NCBI GenBank assembly: GCA_965116015.1
Contig: OZ220477.1
Location: 2,046,001 to 2,110,000, forward strand
DNA from: S5-327 sp965116015
GTDB taxonomy: Bacteria; Chloroflexota; Dehalococcoidia; Lucifugimonadales; Australimonadaceae
DNA: 64,000 nt
Direction of reading: 5' to 3'
Below the pieces are notes generated by a model that saw nothing but the letters and a program-made list of their open reading frames with translations, had not been told where the DNA came from and searched no databases. A program made the translations under genes and the position numbers. Position 1 is the first letter of the stretch; every line of letters starts with the position of its first letter. This document shows, piece by piece, positions 19,284-28,558 of the stretch.

Positions 19284-21833
19284 ATGGCCAGTAGATTCGA
19301 GAAATTCTCCGAACGCGCCCGCAGAGTGCTGTCGCTTGCCCAGGAAGAGGCCCAGCGCTTCAACCACAACTACATCGGAACCGAGCACATCCTGCTCGGC
19401 CTCGTCCGCGAGACAGACGGCGTCGCCGCGCGTGTGCTCAGCAGCCTTGGCGTCGAGCTCTCCAAAATCCGCTCGGCAGTCGAATTCATCATCGGCAGAG
19501 GCGAACGTCCCTCCCCGGGCGACATTGGCCTTACGCCTCGCGCCAAGAAAGTCATCGAACTGGCCGTCGACGAGGCGCGTCGCCTGAGCCATCACTACAT
19601 CGGCACCGAACATCTGCTCATCGGCATTATGCGCGAGGGCGAGGGCGTCGCTGCAGGCGTGCTCGAGAGCCTCGGCGTCTCGCTTGACAAGGTGCGCTCA
19701 GAGACAACCCGCATCCTCAACCAGAGCGTCTCCCAAGGCCAGGGCCAGCCCCGTATGAGCGCACGCACCCCTACGCTTGACCAACTCGGCATCGACCTAA
19801 CCGCTGCCGCGCGTGCCGGTAAGCTTGATCCCATCATCGGCCGCAGCAAAGAGATCGCCCGCGTCGTGCAAATCCTGAGCCGCCGCACCAAAAACAACCC
19901 CGTGCTTATCGGTCCTCCCGGCGTCGGCAAAACCGCTATCGTCGAGGCGCTCGCCCACCAGGTAACCTCAGGAGACGTCCCGGAGAACCTGACCAATCGC
20001 CGTGTGGTGACGCTCGATATGGGAGCGCTCGTCGCAGGCACCAAATACCGCGGCGAATTCGAGGAACGCCTCAAGAAAGTGGTCGAAGAGATCAAATCCG
20101 CAGGAAACTGCATCCTGTTCATCGACGAGATGCACACGATGGTCGGCGCCGGCGCCGCCGAAGGTGCAGTCGACGCGGCCAACATCCTCAAACCTTCGCT
20201 TGCCCGTGGCGAGCTCCAGTGCATCGGCGCCACGACGCTCGACGATTACCGGAAGTACGTTGAACGCGACCCCGCTCTCGAGCGCCGCTTCCAGCCTGTC
20301 ACCGTCGAGGAACCGTCAACTGAGGAGACAGTCGATATCCTCCGCGGCATCAAAATCAAGTTCGAGGAGCACCACAGCGTCACCATCGAGGACGAGGCTC
20401 TCCAAGCCGCTGCGTCGCTCGCGTCTCGCTTCATCGCCGATCGCTACCTTCCGGATAAAGCCATCGACCTTATGGACGAGGCAGGTTCGCGTGTGCGCAT
20501 CCGCACTAGCGGCGCTCCCCTCTCCGTCAAGGAATCGCAGAAGGTGCTCGAGACCGTCCGCCGCGAGAAAGACGAGGCAATCTCGGGTCAGCAATATGAG
20601 TACGCCGCCGAGCTGCGCGATCGCGAGATGAAGCTCGCCGAAAAACTGAACCAACTCCAAACTGAGTGGCAGGTGACAGCTTCCGAAGACCAGCCAGTGG
20701 TTACCGGCGAGGAAATTGCCGAAGTCGTCAGTATGTGGACCGGCATCCCCGTTACGCGCATGGCAGTTGAGGAGACCGAACGGCTCCTGCATATGGAGGA
20801 GCACATCCACCGCCGTATCGTAGGCCAGGAAGAAGCTATCGTTGCGATTGCCAAAGCAGTGCGCCGCGCCCGCGCCGGCCTGAAAGACCCTCGCCGCCCT
20901 ATTGGCAGTTTCCTCTTCCTCGGCCCCACCGGCGTGGGCAAGACCGAGCTCGTGCGCGCCCTCGCTGAATTTATGTTTGGTTCCGACGAAGCCATGGTGA
21001 GGCTCGATATGTCGGAATTTATGGAGCGTCACACCGTAGCGCGGCTCGTGGGCGCCCCTCCCGGCTACGTCGGCTACGAAGAAGGCGGCCAGCTTACCGA
21101 CGCCGTCCGGCGTCGCAGCTACACGTGCATCCTGCTCGACGAGATCGAGAAGGCCCATCCCGAGGTCTTCAACATCCTGCTGCAGATCTTCGACGACGGC
21201 CATCTGACCGACGCCAAGGGCCGCAGAGTCGACTTCCGCAACACCATCATCGTTATGACATCCAACATTGGCTCCGACCTGATCAAGAGAGACACGTCGC
21301 TCGGCTTCTCAATGGTGGATCAGGCGAAAATGACAGAGAACGCCTACGAGAAGATGAAGACCAAGGTCGAGGAAGAGGTCAAACGCTTCTTCCGTCCCGA
21401 GTTCCTCAACCGCGTCGACGGCCAGATTGTCTTCCATGCCCTAACGATGGATCACATCGTCAGCATTGTTGACCTGATGCTGAACGACGTTCGCAAACCT
21501 ATGCTTGAAAAGGGGCTCAGCCTCGAAGTAACTCAGGAAGCGAAGCAATGGCTCGCAGCCAAAGGGTTCGACCCTACATTCGGCGCTCGCCCGCTTCGCC
21601 GCACCATCGAGCAGAAGATTGAAGATCCCCTCTCCGATGAGGTGCTCAGCGGTGTCTACGAGCCTGGGCAAACCGTAGTCGTCGACATCAACTCGGAAGA
21701 TGACGAGCTGGTTATCCGCGCACAGATCGGTCCTCTTGGCGCCCTCGGCGCCCCTGACACCCCCGAGGAAACGCCTGCTCCGAGAGTGCTCGAGGAGCCG
21801 GTTTCGTCCGGCGAGGGCGCATCTGACAACTGA
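19284..21833 (+). CDS. clpC: ATP-dependent Clp protease ATP-binding subunit ClpC
   Basis: HSP100 unfoldase (849 aa) that feeds proteins into ClpP. Domain order: two Clp-N repeats (1-145), AAA+ D1 with GPPGVGKT (210-217), a UVR coiled segment (QQYEYAAELRDREMKLAEKL, around 435-455), and AAA+ D2 with GPTGVGKT, followed by a C-terminal D2-small domain. The UVR motif and double N-domain mark it as ClpC and not ClpB or ClpA. radA follows on the same strand, as in the Firmicutes ctsR-mcsAB-clpC-radA cluster, but ctsR and mcsAB are absent here. The last 30 residues are a loose acidic tail. Confidence 0.96.
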   Translation: MASRFEKFSERARRVLSLAQEEAQRFNHNYIGTEHILLGLVRETDGVAARVLSSLGVELSKIRSAVEFIIGRGERPSPGDIGLTPRAKKVIELAVDEARRLSHHYIGTEHLLIGIMREGEGVAAGVLESLGVSLDKVRSETTRILNQSVSQGQGQPRMSARTPTLDQLGIDLTAAARAGKLDPIIGRSKEIARVVQILSRRTKNNPVLIGPPGVGKTAIVEALAHQVTSGDVPENLTNRRVVTLDMGALVAGTKYRGEFEERLKKVVEEIKSAGNCILFIDEMHTMVGAGAAEGAVDAANILKPSLARGELQCIGATTLDDYRKYVERDPALERRFQPVTVEEPSTEETVDILRGIKIKFEEHHSVTIEDEALQAAASLASRFIADRYLPDKAIDLMDEAGSRVRIRTSGAPLSVKESQKVLETVRREKDEAISGQQYEYAAELRDREMKLAEKLNQLQTEWQVTASEDQPVVTGEEIAEVVSMWTGIPVTRMAVEETERLLHMEEHIHRRIVGQEEAIVAIAKAVRRARAGLKDPRRPIGSFLFLGPTGVGKTELVRALAEFMFGSDEAMVRLDMSEFMERHTVARLVGAPPGYVGYEEGGQLTDAVRRRSYTCILLDEIEKAHPEVFNILLQIFDDGHLTDAKGRRVDFRNTIIVMTSNIGSDLIKRDTSLGFSMVDQAKMTENAYEKMKTKVEEEVKRFFRPEFLNRVDGQIVFHALTMDHIVSIVDLMLNDVRKPMLEKGLSLEVTQEAKQWLAAKGFDPTFGARPLRRTIEQKIEDPLSDEVLSGVYEPGQTVVVDINSEDDELVIRAQIGPLGALGAPDTPEETPAPRVLEEPVSSGEGASDN

Positions 21834-22175
21834 GGGAAAGCGGGAACGCTGTCCCTGCGCGATGCAGCTACGGCACGCGCCGCGATAGAGACGCAACCTC
21901 TGCTTCTGCTGGGACTCCTACGCCGGTTGGCGAAGGAAGTAGCTCTGTAGCGCGTCGTTTGGTTGCCACCCCGGCTTCATGATGAGCTCGCCGCTTCCCG
22001 GAGTCACGCCAATGGGCTCGTCATTCCAGCGAGTTCCAGTTGACCGCTGAGAGGAGAGCTTCCCCACTCGGGGGGACAGGGAGTCAGCCTCGTCGAGGGC
22101 TAATCCGGCTGCCCCGAGAGAGCCGCCCTGTTTGGGACAAGCATCCCTTGCGCGGTAGGCGCGCTGTTCCGCACG
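21834..22175. other. Spacer between clpC and radA with an unplaced minus-strand frame
   Basis: No promoter, RNA gene or recognised protein is evident in these 342 bp. On the minus strand a frame (22235-21918) ends in a segment that reads like real protein (GTRWNDEPIGVTPGSGELIM, then KPGWQPNDALQSYFLRQPA), but I cannot assign a family and it lacks a convincing start. It may be the tail of a lost gene or chance. Confidence 0.3.
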
Positions 22176-23582
22176 ATGCGGGACGTGGTCCGCGATACGA
22201 CTAAAACAACCTTCCTCTGCCAGGACTGCGGTCACACATCGCCCAAATGGAACGGGCGCTGCCCCTCCTGCGGCGCATGGGGCACGACTAGAGGTTTCAC
22301 CGAAACGAAGAACAATCCTCTAGCCTCTCGCTCCCTTCTGATGCCGAAAGGCGGCGGCGCTTGCCCTCTGGTCGAACAACCCTCCTCCGATGGCGCCCGC
22401 GTTCCAACCGGCCTCAGCGAACTCGACCGCCTGCTCGGAGGAGGCATCGTCGGTGGTTCCGTTCTCCTTCTGGCGGGCGACCCCGGCGTGGGGAAATCGA
22501 CGCTACTCTTGCAAGTCGCGGGACTCGTGGCAATCGACGGGCGGCGCGTTCTCTACGTGTCGGGCGAGGAGTCAGGCGCTCAGGTGCGGCTGCGAGGCCA
22601 GCGTCTCGGCGTCGACGACCCGCGCGTCCTGTTCGCCGCCGAGACCGACGCAGGGGAAGTGAGTGCGCTTCTCGAAAGCGTTCGGCCCGACCTGCTCGTT
22701 ATCGACTCAGTGCAGACCCTTGCGTCGGCGGATGTCGCCTCTACGGCGGGCAGTGTGGCGCAGGTGCGCGAGTGCGCGCATTTGCTGCTCGAATGGGCCA
22801 AATCGTCGGGCGCGCCCGTCTTTATGACTGGCCACGTGACGAAAGACGGCAACATCGCCGGCCCACGGGTGCTGGAGCATATGGTCGACGTGGTGTTAGC
22901 GATGGAAGGCGAAGCAATCGGCAACTTGCGCTTACTCCGATGCGTGAAGAACAGGTTCGGCTCCACCAACGACGTTGCGCTCTTTGAGATGAGCGGCGAA
23001 GGACTCGCAGAAGTCGCCGACCCGTCATCGTTGCTTGTGGGCGAGCGCGACGCCACAGCTCCGGGATCGGCCGTAGCCGTAACGATGGAGGGCAGCAGGC
23101 CGCTCCTGTGCGAGGTGCAAGCCCTTACGAACGTCTCGGCGTTCTCGCCGCCGCGCCGCTCGGCGACCGGCATCGATTTCAACCGCATGGCAATGCTTGC
23201 CGCAGTACTCTCCCGCCGCGCGCGTCTCAACCTCGGCAATCAGGACGTTATGGTGAACGTCCCCGGCGGCCTGCGCATCATAGAGCCGGCGCTCGACCTC
23301 GCCATCGCTGCGGCTATCTCGTCAAGCTACCTCGACTGCCCCATCGATCCAGCAACAGCTCTGATAGGCGAAGTGGGGCTGAATGGCGAAGTCCGGAGCG
23401 TAGGCCGCCTGGATCGCCGCCTCAGCGAAGCGGCTCGCCATGGATTCAGGCGCGCGCTCGTGCCCCAAGCCTCGCTCCGCAACCTTCCTGCTACACCCGG
23501 TATCGAACCGGTTGCAGTCGGCAGCATCCTCGACGCGCTCACTGCATGCGCGGCAAGGGCAGGACAGGCGGCGCCGTCCTGA
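22176..23582 (+). CDS. radA: DNA repair protein RadA (Sms)
   Basis: RecA-like helicase that promotes branch migration in recombination and repair. The 468-aa protein has the N-terminal C4 zinc finger (CQDCG...CPSCG), Walker A GDPGVGKST, the RadA-specific KNRFG (in LLRCVKNRFGSTNDV), and the C-terminal Lon-protease-like domain (FNRMAMLAAVLSRRARLNL, GEVGLNGEVRSV). Start ATG 22176 is kept, though GTG codons a few residues later would also fit. Gene order clpC-radA is conserved in many bacteria. Confidence 0.95.
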   Translation: MRDVVRDTTKTTFLCQDCGHTSPKWNGRCPSCGAWGTTRGFTETKNNPLASRSLLMPKGGGACPLVEQPSSDGARVPTGLSELDRLLGGGIVGGSVLLLAGDPGVGKSTLLLQVAGLVAIDGRRVLYVSGEESGAQVRLRGQRLGVDDPRVLFAAETDAGEVSALLESVRPDLLVIDSVQTLASADVASTAGSVAQVRECAHLLLEWAKSSGAPVFMTGHVTKDGNIAGPRVLEHMVDVVLAMEGEAIGNLRLLRCVKNRFGSTNDVALFEMSGEGLAEVADPSSLLVGERDATAPGSAVAVTMEGSRPLLCEVQALTNVSAFSPPRRSATGIDFNRMAMLAAVLSRRARLNLGNQDVMVNVPGGLRIIEPALDLAIAAAISSSYLDCPIDPATALIGEVGLNGEVRSVGRLDRRLSEAARHGFRRALVPQASLRNLPATPGIEPVAVGSILDALTACAARAGQAAPS

Positions 23583-23761
23583 TTCTCACTTTTCGCGCTG
23601 GTATACTGGCCCTCGCTCGCACGCTCCGGTAAGCGCCGTCGCAACGGGGTGCCCTGCTGGCTCTCCCTGAGCGATTCGAGACTCAGTCAACGCGATGGGA
23701 TTACAGGTGGGCAGGCGGCCTGACCTGCGCGCCGGTTCATTCGTTGCCGTAGGAGGTCCAG

Positions 23762-25315
23762 TTGCCTCGCATTACACCCCCCTGCCTCGCGATCATCGCT
23801 CTCGCTCTCATCGGGGGAGGATGCGCGGCGCAATCTCCCGAACCCACACCCGACGTCGCCGCGACCGTCGCCGCCAGCGTTGCAGCGACTATCGCCGCAC
23901 AGCCGACCCCCACGCTCGCTCCGATATCGACGCCCACGCTTGCGCCTACTGCGACCCCTACGCCAGTGCCGACCCCTACTCCTACTCCCACCTTCACGCC
24001 GATGCCAACGCCCACGCTTGCGCCTACTGCGACCCCTACGCCAGTGCCGACCCCAACCCCTACTCCCACCTTCACGCCGACGCCAACGCCCACGCTTGCG
24101 CCTACTGCGACCCCTACGCCAGTGCCGACCCCAACCCCTACTCCCACCTTCACGCCGACGCCAACGTTTACCCCCACTCCCACCGGCACTCCAACTCCAA
24201 CACCCATTTCAAGTGTCGAAGACGTTATCGCTGAGGTTGCGGCGAGCGTCGTGCACATCGTTGCCGACAACTTGCATGGCTCCGGCGTTGTCGTGCGCGA
24301 GGACGGCATAGTCTTAACTGCCTATCACGTAGTGCGGGGAGCTAGCAGCATCATCGTCGAGTTCCCAGATGGATCGAGGGAAGAAGGCGTTCTGCGAGGT
24401 CGCGACATAGGCCGCGACCTCGCAGTCATCAGCGCCAAACGCACGGGGCTCAACGCCATTCCCTTCGCCGACCCAGGAGAACTCCGAGTCGGCCAATCGC
24501 TCATCAAGCTGGGTTACGGAGCAGGCGTCGAAGGCACAGCTGCTGTTACATTCGGAGTCGTATCGACCCTGCTCGAACCGACGCGCGTCACGCCTGCGCG
24601 AGTACAAACCGACAACGCCATCAGCAGCGGAGACTCAGGGGCTCCGCTTATTACGCGCGACGGACGCATGGTCGCAGTAGTAACCACCAAACTCATTGGC
24701 ATTCACATTGAGGGCATCAGCTACGGTAGTCTTCTGGAAAATGGCGACTCCCTCGTGGACAGAATGGCCGAGGGCGAAGTCATCTGCCAGCCGGCGCCTC
24801 CGCTCACCCCCGCGGCCGCCGATGCAAGTTCCACATATCGCAACAGCGACTGGGGCTGGTTCATTCAACTCCCGACCCACTACTCCTATCTCGACTTTGA
24901 GCGAGGCGCCCTCTTTCACCGTTCGGATGAGCCCGTGTATCCCGTCGACGCGAGATCCCAGTGGCCCGCGCTGGTCTATGTCTACCCCCCTTGGCTAAAA
25001 ACTGCTTACCCCAGCGCGGAAGCCTTGATAAGCGCCGCCCTCAGAGTGTTCGAGGACCAGGGTCTCGGAATCCACCCTCGCAACAGCGTACGAGAAGTCT
25101 GCCGTGGCAGCGATCTGTCCTGGGAGCAAGACTTCAGGCTCGTCAACCAGGTGCGTGGCTACGTGGAGGAGAACCGCTTTCTGGTGGTCGACGATGGCTC
25201 GCTCTGGTATCTGCTCCACGTAGTTACCTGGCCGAACCAGCTCGATCGATACAGCGAAGAGACGGACACGATCCTCTATTCATTCCGCTCGAACAGAACG
25301 CCGCTCGAGCCATGA
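23762..25315 (+). CDS. Trypsin-like serine protease lipoprotein with Thr-Pro linker
   Basis: Exported S1C/DegP-like protease, 517 aa. The TTG start at 23762 has a near-perfect AGGAGG 6 bp upstream. The signal peptide ends IGGGC, a loose lipobox. A Thr/Pro linker with 26-residue repeats runs to about residue 145. The protease domain shows His in TAYHVVRG, Asp in RDLAVISA and Ser in SSGDSGAPL, so the triad is complete. The C-terminal 200 residues are a separate domain (WGWFIQLPTHYSYLDFERG...) without a recognised name; no PDZ domain is seen. A role in envelope protein quality or processing is inferred. Confidence 0.87.
   Translation: MPRITPPCLAIIALALIGGGCAAQSPEPTPDVAATVAASVAATIAAQPTPTLAPISTPTLAPTATPTPVPTPTPTPTFTPMPTPTLAPTATPTPVPTPTPTPTFTPTPTPTLAPTATPTPVPTPTPTPTFTPTPTFTPTPTGTPTPTPISSVEDVIAEVAASVVHIVADNLHGSGVVVREDGIVLTAYHVVRGASSIIVEFPDGSREEGVLRGRDIGRDLAVISAKRTGLNAIPFADPGELRVGQSLIKLGYGAGVEGTAAVTFGVVSTLLEPTRVTPARVQTDNAISSGDSGAPLITRDGRMVAVVTTKLIGIHIEGISYGSLLENGDSLVDRMAEGEVICQPAPPLTPAAADASSTYRNSDWGWFIQLPTHYSYLDFERGALFHRSDEPVYPVDARSQWPALVYVYPPWLKTAYPSAEALISAALRVFEDQGLGIHPRNSVREVCRGSDLSWEQDFRLVNQVRGYVEENRFLVVDDGSLWYLLHVVTWPNQLDRYSEETDTILYSFRSNRTPLEP
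23933..24166 (+). repeat. Three tandem 78-bp repeats coding the Thr-Pro linker
   Basis: Copies begin at 23933, 24011 and 24089 and are almost identical at DNA level; each codes 26 residues (TPTLAPTATPTPVPTPTPTP and TFTPMP). High identity suggests recent expansion and likely length variation between strains. Confidence 0.88.
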
Positions 25316-25529
25316 CGTCTCAACCCTGCACTGACCACTCCCCGCATTGCGGGGTGCGTCGCGCCGGCGCGTAGCTCCGCCGAGGAGGACATGCACGGAG
25401 CAAGGGGACGATGAAGCGCGACCGCGCGAAACGCTCTATCCCTCCGGAGAGGCGCTAGTGGAAGATTCGGGGGGCGCTCGCGCATCCGGCGTTCGATGGC
25501 GCACTCGCGGCACTCGCCTTCGCCATCGG

Positions 25530-25661
25530 CGCGCAGCTGCTACGGATGAGCGCATCGACTACATTTGGGTGTCGCCCGACCTGCTGGCGAGTGGGTGCTC
25601 CGCGCGCGTGACACAGGCGTCCGATCACCTTCCTGTCGCCGCAGCAATATCGCTGCGGTAA
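25530..25661 (+). pseudogene. C-terminal scrap of an endonuclease/exonuclease/phosphatase-family gene
   Basis: The frame ends in DERIDYIWVSPDLL and ASDHLPVAAAISLR, the typical last strands of EEP-fold enzymes (metal/catalytic Asp-His in SDHLPV). The upstream 250 residues of such an enzyme are missing in every frame, so only the tail is left. The rest of the 475-bp gap (25316-25790) between the protease and speD shows nothing I recognise. Confidence 0.55.
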
Positions 25662-25790
25662 ACCTTGCCACGCGCAGATACATCGCTTGACACGAGGTTC
25701 GCGAGGGTGGTAGCCTCTGTTTTCGCGCAATTCGGTCCGGCCGGGTCTCGAACCGCAAGCCGGCACTTTCCTGAAAGGGGGGCTGCTTGA

Positions 25791-26168
25791 TTGGAAGCGC
25801 TCGGTCGTCACATCCTACTCGAACTTCGGTTCTGTAACTCCTCATCCCTCGATGATGCCTCCTTCATCGAGGAGACAATGGTGCATGCCGCCGAAGAAAC
25901 CGGCGCCACCATCATTGGCAAGATCTTCCACCAGTTCAGCCCGCAGGGCGTCACTGGCGTTGTCGCGATTGCAGAGTCCCACCTTTGCATCCATACGTGG
26001 CCTGAGCACAGCTACGCCGCTGTCGACATCTTCACGTGCGGCGAGAACTTCGATCCCGCCGAGGCGGCTCGCCTGATTATCCGCTCGGTTGAATCGCGAG
26101 ACCCTCAGCTAACAGAGATTGAGCGCGGGCGTATCGGCCATCCGGCTATGCCTGTCGCGGTCGTCTAG
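25791..26168 (+). CDS. speD: S-adenosylmethionine decarboxylase proenzyme, bacterial SpeH type
   Basis: Makes decarboxylated SAM, the aminopropyl donor for polyamines. The 125-aa proenzyme cleaves itself at Glu-Ser in AESHLCIHTWPE to form the pyruvoyl cofactor; the downstream His (HTW) and Cys (FTCGE) needed for processing and catalysis are present. The start is TTG 25791, after AAGGGGGG. speE begins 5 bp after its stop, so the pair is an operon and the two steps from SAM plus putrescine to spermidine are together. Confidence 0.95.
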   Translation: MEALGRHILLELRFCNSSSLDDASFIEETMVHAAEETGATIIGKIFHQFSPQGVTGVVAIAESHLCIHTWPEHSYAAVDIFTCGENFDPAEAARLIIRSVESRDPQLTEIERGRIGHPAMPVAVV

Positions 26169-26172
26169 CGTC

Positions 26173-27102
26173 GTGCAAGGACTCCCTGCTCGCACAATCT
26201 GGTATGTAGAGCAGATCACCCCCGACCTCGTTCAGGCTTCTGGCGTGCGAGGCATCATTTACGAGGGTGATACGCGCTGGCAGCACGTGCAGCTCCTCGA
26301 AACGGCGCCCTTCGGACGGATGCTGGCGCTCGATGGCAAGACCCAGTCGTCCGAGGCTGACGAGTGGGCTTACCACGAGGCGCTCGTCCATCCGGTTATG
26401 ACTGCTCACTCCAACCCAGAGCGCGTGATGGTCGCAGGCGGCGGCGAGGGAGCCACCATCCGCGAGGTCCTCCGTCACAAGCAGGTCAAAGAAATTGTTA
26501 TGGTCGACCTCGACCGCGAAGTGGTGGAACTCTGCAAGACTCACCTTCCCAACCACCACCAGGGAGCGTTCGATGACTCCCGTGTCTCCCTCCTTTACGA
26601 AGACGCGTTAGCCTACCTGGAGCAACGTGCGACTCCCTTCGACGTCATCATCATCGACGTCCCCGATCCTCTTGAGGGAGGCCCCGCCTACTTGCTGTAC
26701 ACGGTCGAATTCTACCAACTCGTTCGCTCCCGCCTCGGTCCTGGCGGACTGATGGTCGCCCAGTCCGGCCCGACGTCGCCCACGAACGTTCACGAGGTGT
26801 TCACTGCCGTGGCCCACACGATGCGGGAGGCGTTCGACCACGTCTCCGGCTGCCAAGTGAATGTGCCAAGCTTCGGCACGATGTGGGGGTTCATCGCCTG
26901 CGGCGGTGCTGATGCTCCTGTTGTCGCCGACCTGCCTCCCGCTGAAGTCGACGCGCGTCTTGCAGCTCGTATCGAGTCGCCGCTCCGCTTCTACGATGGT
27001 GTGGCTCATCGCGGCATCTTCTCGCTCCCGAAGTACATCCGGGATAGTGCCGCCGCCGATACCCGCACTATCACAAGAGACAACCCTCTTTACGCCACGT
27101 AG
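26173..27102 (+). CDS. speE: Polyamine aminopropyltransferase (spermidine synthase)
   Basis: Transfers the aminopropyl group from decarboxylated SAM to a diamine, usually putrescine. The 309-aa protein shows AGGGEGATIREVLRH (cofactor loop), VDLDREVVELCK, and the substrate region IIDVPDPLEGGPAYLLYTVEFY. The gate motif, often DSTDP, is DVPDP here, so the exact diamine is not certain. Start GTG 26173 lies just after the speD stop; earlier in-frame starts would overlap speD heavily. Regulation is presumably shared with speD. Confidence 0.93.
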   Translation: MQGLPARTIWYVEQITPDLVQASGVRGIIYEGDTRWQHVQLLETAPFGRMLALDGKTQSSEADEWAYHEALVHPVMTAHSNPERVMVAGGGEGATIREVLRHKQVKEIVMVDLDREVVELCKTHLPNHHQGAFDDSRVSLLYEDALAYLEQRATPFDVIIIDVPDPLEGGPAYLLYTVEFYQLVRSRLGPGGLMVAQSGPTSPTNVHEVFTAVAHTMREAFDHVSGCQVNVPSFGTMWGFIACGGADAPVVADLPPAEVDARLAARIESPLRFYDGVAHRGIFSLPKYIRDSAAADTRTITRDNPLYAT

Positions 27103-27147
27103 CGCGCTCCGCCATAGTGCAAGGATGCCATTCTCGCGAGGCATTGC

Positions 27148-27690
27148 ATGAACTGGATGGACTTCACGGCGCTGGCGATGATGCTAAGCGGCGCCGCTCT
27201 TGGTTGGTTCAAAGGCCTCCTACGCGGAGGGTTCATACTAGCAGGATCTGTCGTAGCTCCTGTCATCGCGGGACAGTTCTACGCTGAAGTCAGTTCTCCG
27301 ATCGAGGGAATCATCAGCAACGACGCTCTTCGTCAAATCGTTGCATTCAGCGCTGTTTTCATCTGCGTCATTCTCATTGCCGTGCTCCTCGCGGGCATGT
27401 TGAAGAAAGCCCTCACGATCGTCTTGTTAGGCTGGGTCGACAACGCGTCCGGCATGGCCTTTGGATTCTTCTCGGGATTCCTAATCGCAGCAGCTTTTAT
27501 CTGGGCGTTCGGCATCGTTCCTTCCGAATTCACTCGTGAGACCGTGCGCGAGTCAATTCTCGCCGGCCCTATCATTGGGGCAACGTCGTTCTTGCTTGCC
27601 TTCCTTCCGCCGGAGTTTGAGTCGTTTAGGCAAGCGCTCGACCGAAGCGCCGCTCTGTACGACCTCACAACAGGACAAAAATCTGGATAG
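27148..27690 (+). CDS. cvpA: CvpA-family membrane protein
   Basis: 180 aa with four predicted membrane segments and the CvpA start pattern (MNWMDFTALAMMLSGAALGW, then FKGLLRGG). The family was named for colicin V production but is widespread; its molecular role is unsettled and linked to envelope stress. It is 45 bp after speE and may be read through from that operon. Confidence 0.85.
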   Translation: MNWMDFTALAMMLSGAALGWFKGLLRGGFILAGSVVAPVIAGQFYAEVSSPIEGIISNDALRQIVAFSAVFICVILIAVLLAGMLKKALTIVLLGWVDNASGMAFGFFSGFLIAAAFIWAFGIVPSEFTRETVRESILAGPIIGATSFLLAFLPPEFESFRQALDRSAALYDLTTGQKSG

Positions 27691-27691
27691 C

Positions 27692-27721
27692 TTGCCGTTC
27701 TGCGCGAGGCCCCCGTATGAT
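27692..27721 (+). promoter_or_regulatory. Promoter for the HNH gene
   Basis: TTGCCG at 27692-27697, an 18-bp spacer, and TATGAT at 27716-27721, 33 bp before ATG 27755. It starts right at the end of cvpA. Confidence 0.5.
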
Positions 27722-27754
27722 ACTTGCGTATAAGGGGGTTGCCCCGGAGGCGCG

Positions 27755-28294
27755 ATGCCCATGAGCGGAGCCGTCCTCATCCTGAACCAGAACTATGAGC
27801 CGTTGAATGTCTGCGGCGTTCGTCGTGCGCTCGTGCTCATCTTAGGCCGCAAAGCCCAACCGCTTGAGATTGGCGAAGGCGAGTGTCGCGCCATCTCCGA
27901 AACTTTCGCTATACCATCGGTCATTCGGCTGTTGTACCTCGTGAAGCGTCCGATCTTCACAAGGCGCTTGTCCCGCCGTGAGATCTTCTGGCGTGACCGA
28001 TTCACCTGTCAGTACTGTGGGAGGCAAACGAAAGAGCTGACGCTCGACCACGTGACTCCTCGCGTGATGAACGGCCCGCATACGTGGGAGAACGTTGTTG
28101 CCGCATGTGTTCCATGCAACCATCGCAAAGCGGGACGAACACCCGCGCAGGCGAATATGCGTCTCTTGAGTGAGCCAGTGGCGCCTAGAGCAAACCCTTA
28201 CTATCACCTCATGCACCGCAGCCTCCCCAACGAATGGGAGATATATCTCCCCTGGATGCGGCAGATCCGCGACGAAGAGCTCGTTCCTGCCTAG
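27755..28294 (+). CDS. HNH endonuclease family protein
   Basis: 179 aa. The N-terminal half (VLILNQNYEPLNVCGVRRAL) is shared by a widespread bacterial HNH group. The nuclease core is CQYCGRQTKELTLDHVTPR then NVVAACVPCNHRKAGRTP, with two CxxC zinc pairs, the DH dyad and the NH residues. Cellular role is unknown; these are chromosomal, often near housekeeping genes, and not tied to a phage. GGAGG lies 4 bp before ATG 27755 and 10 bp before ATG 27761, so either start is possible. Confidence 0.88.
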   Translation: MPMSGAVLILNQNYEPLNVCGVRRALVLILGRKAQPLEIGEGECRAISETFAIPSVIRLLYLVKRPIFTRRLSRREIFWRDRFTCQYCGRQTKELTLDHVTPRVMNGPHTWENVVAACVPCNHRKAGRTPAQANMRLLSEPVAPRANPYYHLMHRSLPNEWEIYLPWMRQIRDEELVPA

Positions 28295-28411
28295 ATAGCC
28301 GTCCCCTCCCCGCGCTTGGTGCGCGACAGGGGTTTACCTGACGACAGCGCGCCCCGCTCTGTGGTAGACTTGCGAACAGTATCCCGTAACCGCGCGGGAC
28401 GTCTCCTGCGT

Positions 28412-28488
28412 CGGGGAGTGGCACAGTTCGGTAGCGCGCTACGTTCGGGACGTAGAGGCCCCGGGTTCAAATCCCGGCTCCCCGACCA
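28412..28488 (+). tRNA. tRNA-Pro (anticodon CGG)
   Basis: Acceptor CGGGGAG/CTCCCCG, anticodon stem CTACG/CGTAG around TTCGGGA giving CGG, reading CCG. T-loop TTCAAAT; A and CCA encoded. Confidence 0.95.
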
Positions 28489-28558
28489 CCCGGCTCCTCT
28501 GTTTGTCGGGCTCTCGGTATCGTCAGTCTGCGGTGCTAATTTTCGGTGCGGCGTCCAA

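Noticed and set aside
17961..19613. 550-codon minus-strand open frame opposite rpsA and clpC
   Set aside because: Antisense to two clear genes; composition typical of GC-rich shadow frames.
21834..22175. RNase P RNA, tmRNA or SRP RNA in the clpC-radA spacer
   Set aside because: None of the conserved core motifs of these RNAs is present on either strand.
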